From Geodermatophilaceae bacterium (GTDB taxonomy: Bacteria > Actinomycetota > Actinomycetes > Mycobacteriales > Geodermatophilaceae), in contig JACCTM010000389.1 in the NCBI GenBank assembly GCA_013812385.1, positions 1 through 6,422 of the forward strand: a stretch of 6,422 bases of DNA, written 5' to 3'. This document shows, piece by piece, positions 6,100 through 6,422 of this stretch. The notes beneath the pieces are model-generated. The model was not told the DNA's origin. It saw nothing but the letters and a program-made list of their open reading frames with translations, and made no database searches. The position numbers were made by a program, and so were the translations under genes. Within the stretch, counting starts at the first letter, position 1. Every line of letters begins with the position of its first letter.

Positions 6100-6235
6100 G
6101 GAGGAGCGGGAAACTGGATATCTGACCGGGTCCTTGCTCCCCGCCCGAGAGGATCCTGATCTCGAACCATCCGTACCAGGGCTCGTACGCGCCGGCCACC
6201 ACCACCAGCAGGCCGCTGCTCACTGAACGCCGTTC
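6079..6235 (-). pseudogene. Frameshifted C-terminal remnant of a CcdA-like cytochrome c biogenesis / thiol-disulfide membrane protein
   Basis: On the minus strand, from about 6235, the frame reads ERRSVSSGLLVVVAGAY then EPWYGWFEIRILSGG (to 6140). This resembles the last transmembrane helix and tail of actinobacterial CcdA proteins, typically RISGGLLVLAGLYVxYYGWYEIRLxxGG followed by a DPV segment (recalled from memory). Third codon positions are nearly all G/C, as in real genes here. After the run of four G at 6142-6139 the match leaves this frame and resumes one base later as GSKDPVRYPVS, ending with TAG at 6081-6079, inside whiB. So one base seems to have been gained or lost at the G run. 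The remaining 200 or so CcdA residues are absent: upstream lies only 60 bases of unrecognisable sequence and then the stop of another membrane gene. I read it as a decayed gene end. A chance open frame is less likely given the codon pattern. Confidence 0.45.
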
Positions 6236-6298
6236 CGGCGGCGCAGCACGCGGAGTCGAGGTACGGGCGCCTCTACAAGCTGGTAGTCGTCTTAAGCA

Positions 6299-6421
6299 TC
6301 AGAAAGGCCACGTTCCGCGCTCTCGCTCGAGTCGAGCTGCAGCGGGCTTGGCGTCCAGTCCCCAGACCCGCCCGGAGGCGACGATGGCCAGCAGGAGCAG
6401 CGGTACCCAGATGAGCGGCTC
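6299..6421 (-). CDS. C-terminal 40 codons of a membrane protein, possibly DoxX-like; gene runs off the right edge
   Basis: The minus-strand frame entering at 6421 reads EPLIWVPLLLLAIVASGRVW then GLDAKPAAARLERERG, ending TWPF and TGA (6301-6299). It is one hydrophobic helix followed by a short charged cytoplasmic-looking tail. The helix and GRVWGLDA have strongly G/C-ending codons. The last 15 codons do not, so the tail may be an altered end after sequence decay. Many DoxX-family proteins finish with a hydrophobic helix and a G-x-G-R-x-x-x-L-D-A-type ending, which suggests that family, but 40 residues cannot settle it. In the same orientation and just downstream lies the ccdA-like remnant. DoxX-like and CcdA-like genes do occur together in thiol/disulfide gene sets, so an old operon with a deletion is possible. 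Confidence 0.4.
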   Translation of the reverse strand, partial: EPLIWVPLLLLAIVASGRVWGLDAKPAAARLERERGTWPF

Positions 6422-6422
6422 C

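Noticed and set aside
6148..6166. Weak inverted repeat CGAGA/TCTCG after whiB as a terminator.
   Set aside because: Arms of five bases with a nine-base loop and no T tract; not convincing. The sequence is better explained as part of the minus-strand coding remnant.
5621..6223. 200-codon minus-strand open frame across whiB from GTG 6223.
   Set aside because: Only its first 30 or so residues (the ccdA-like remnant) look real; the rest is Arg/Pro-rich antisense of whiB.

Overview
The window looks like chromosomal DNA from a high-GC actinobacterium. Codons are strongly G/C-ending in the long genes, several starts are GTG, and the gene set is typical of the group: a WhiB-family Fe-S regulator, two coenzyme F420 biosynthesis genes (cofD/fbiA and cofE/fbiB), a GDP-mannose pyrophosphorylase and an LCP-type cell-wall ligase. 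The order and relative orientation resemble the Mycobacterium tuberculosis block Rv3260c-Rv3267 (whiB2 < > fbiA fbiB, one extra gene, then a convergent mannose-nucleotide gene, then a divergent LCP gene). That comparison is from memory. I cannot name a genus.

Layout from left to right. Bases 1-386 (minus) hold the N-terminal part of an LCP protein: a Pro/Arg-rich cytoplasmic tail, one membrane anchor and the first strand of the catalytic domain. A 54-base divergent promoter region follows. Then three plus-strand genes: manC-type mannose-1-phosphate guanylyltransferase (441-1604), an SDR very close to type-2 3-hydroxyacyl-CoA dehydrogenase/HSD17B10 (1667-2437), and an AlkA-like HhH-GPD DNA glycosylase (2460-3362). 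The glycosylase overlaps tail-to-tail by 16 bases with cofE (3347-4552, minus), which is tightly coupled to cofD (4555-5544, minus). A divergent promoter region of about 140 bases separates cofD from the whiB-like gene (5683-6099, plus). It holds a good promoter and a perfect 8-bp-arm inverted repeat.

The right end (6100-6422) is not ordinary intergenic DNA. On the minus strand it carries the last 40 codons of a membrane protein (stop at 6299). Next comes a short, frameshifted remnant that reads like the C-terminus of a CcdA-type cytochrome c biogenesis/thiol-disulfide transporter, running into the 3' end of whiB.

Functionally, cofD and cofE make and polyglutamylate F420. manC supplies GDP-mannose for glycans and mannolipids, and the LCP protein attaches glycopolymers to the wall. 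The SDR and the glycosylase look like passengers in the manC transcription unit. The most notable points are a shortened cofE/fbiB C-terminal domain that has lost part of its FMN-site motif, the ccdA-like relic, and the palindromic leader of whiB. I see no evidence for a wholly new system, CRISPR array, tRNA/rRNA gene or insertion sequence.
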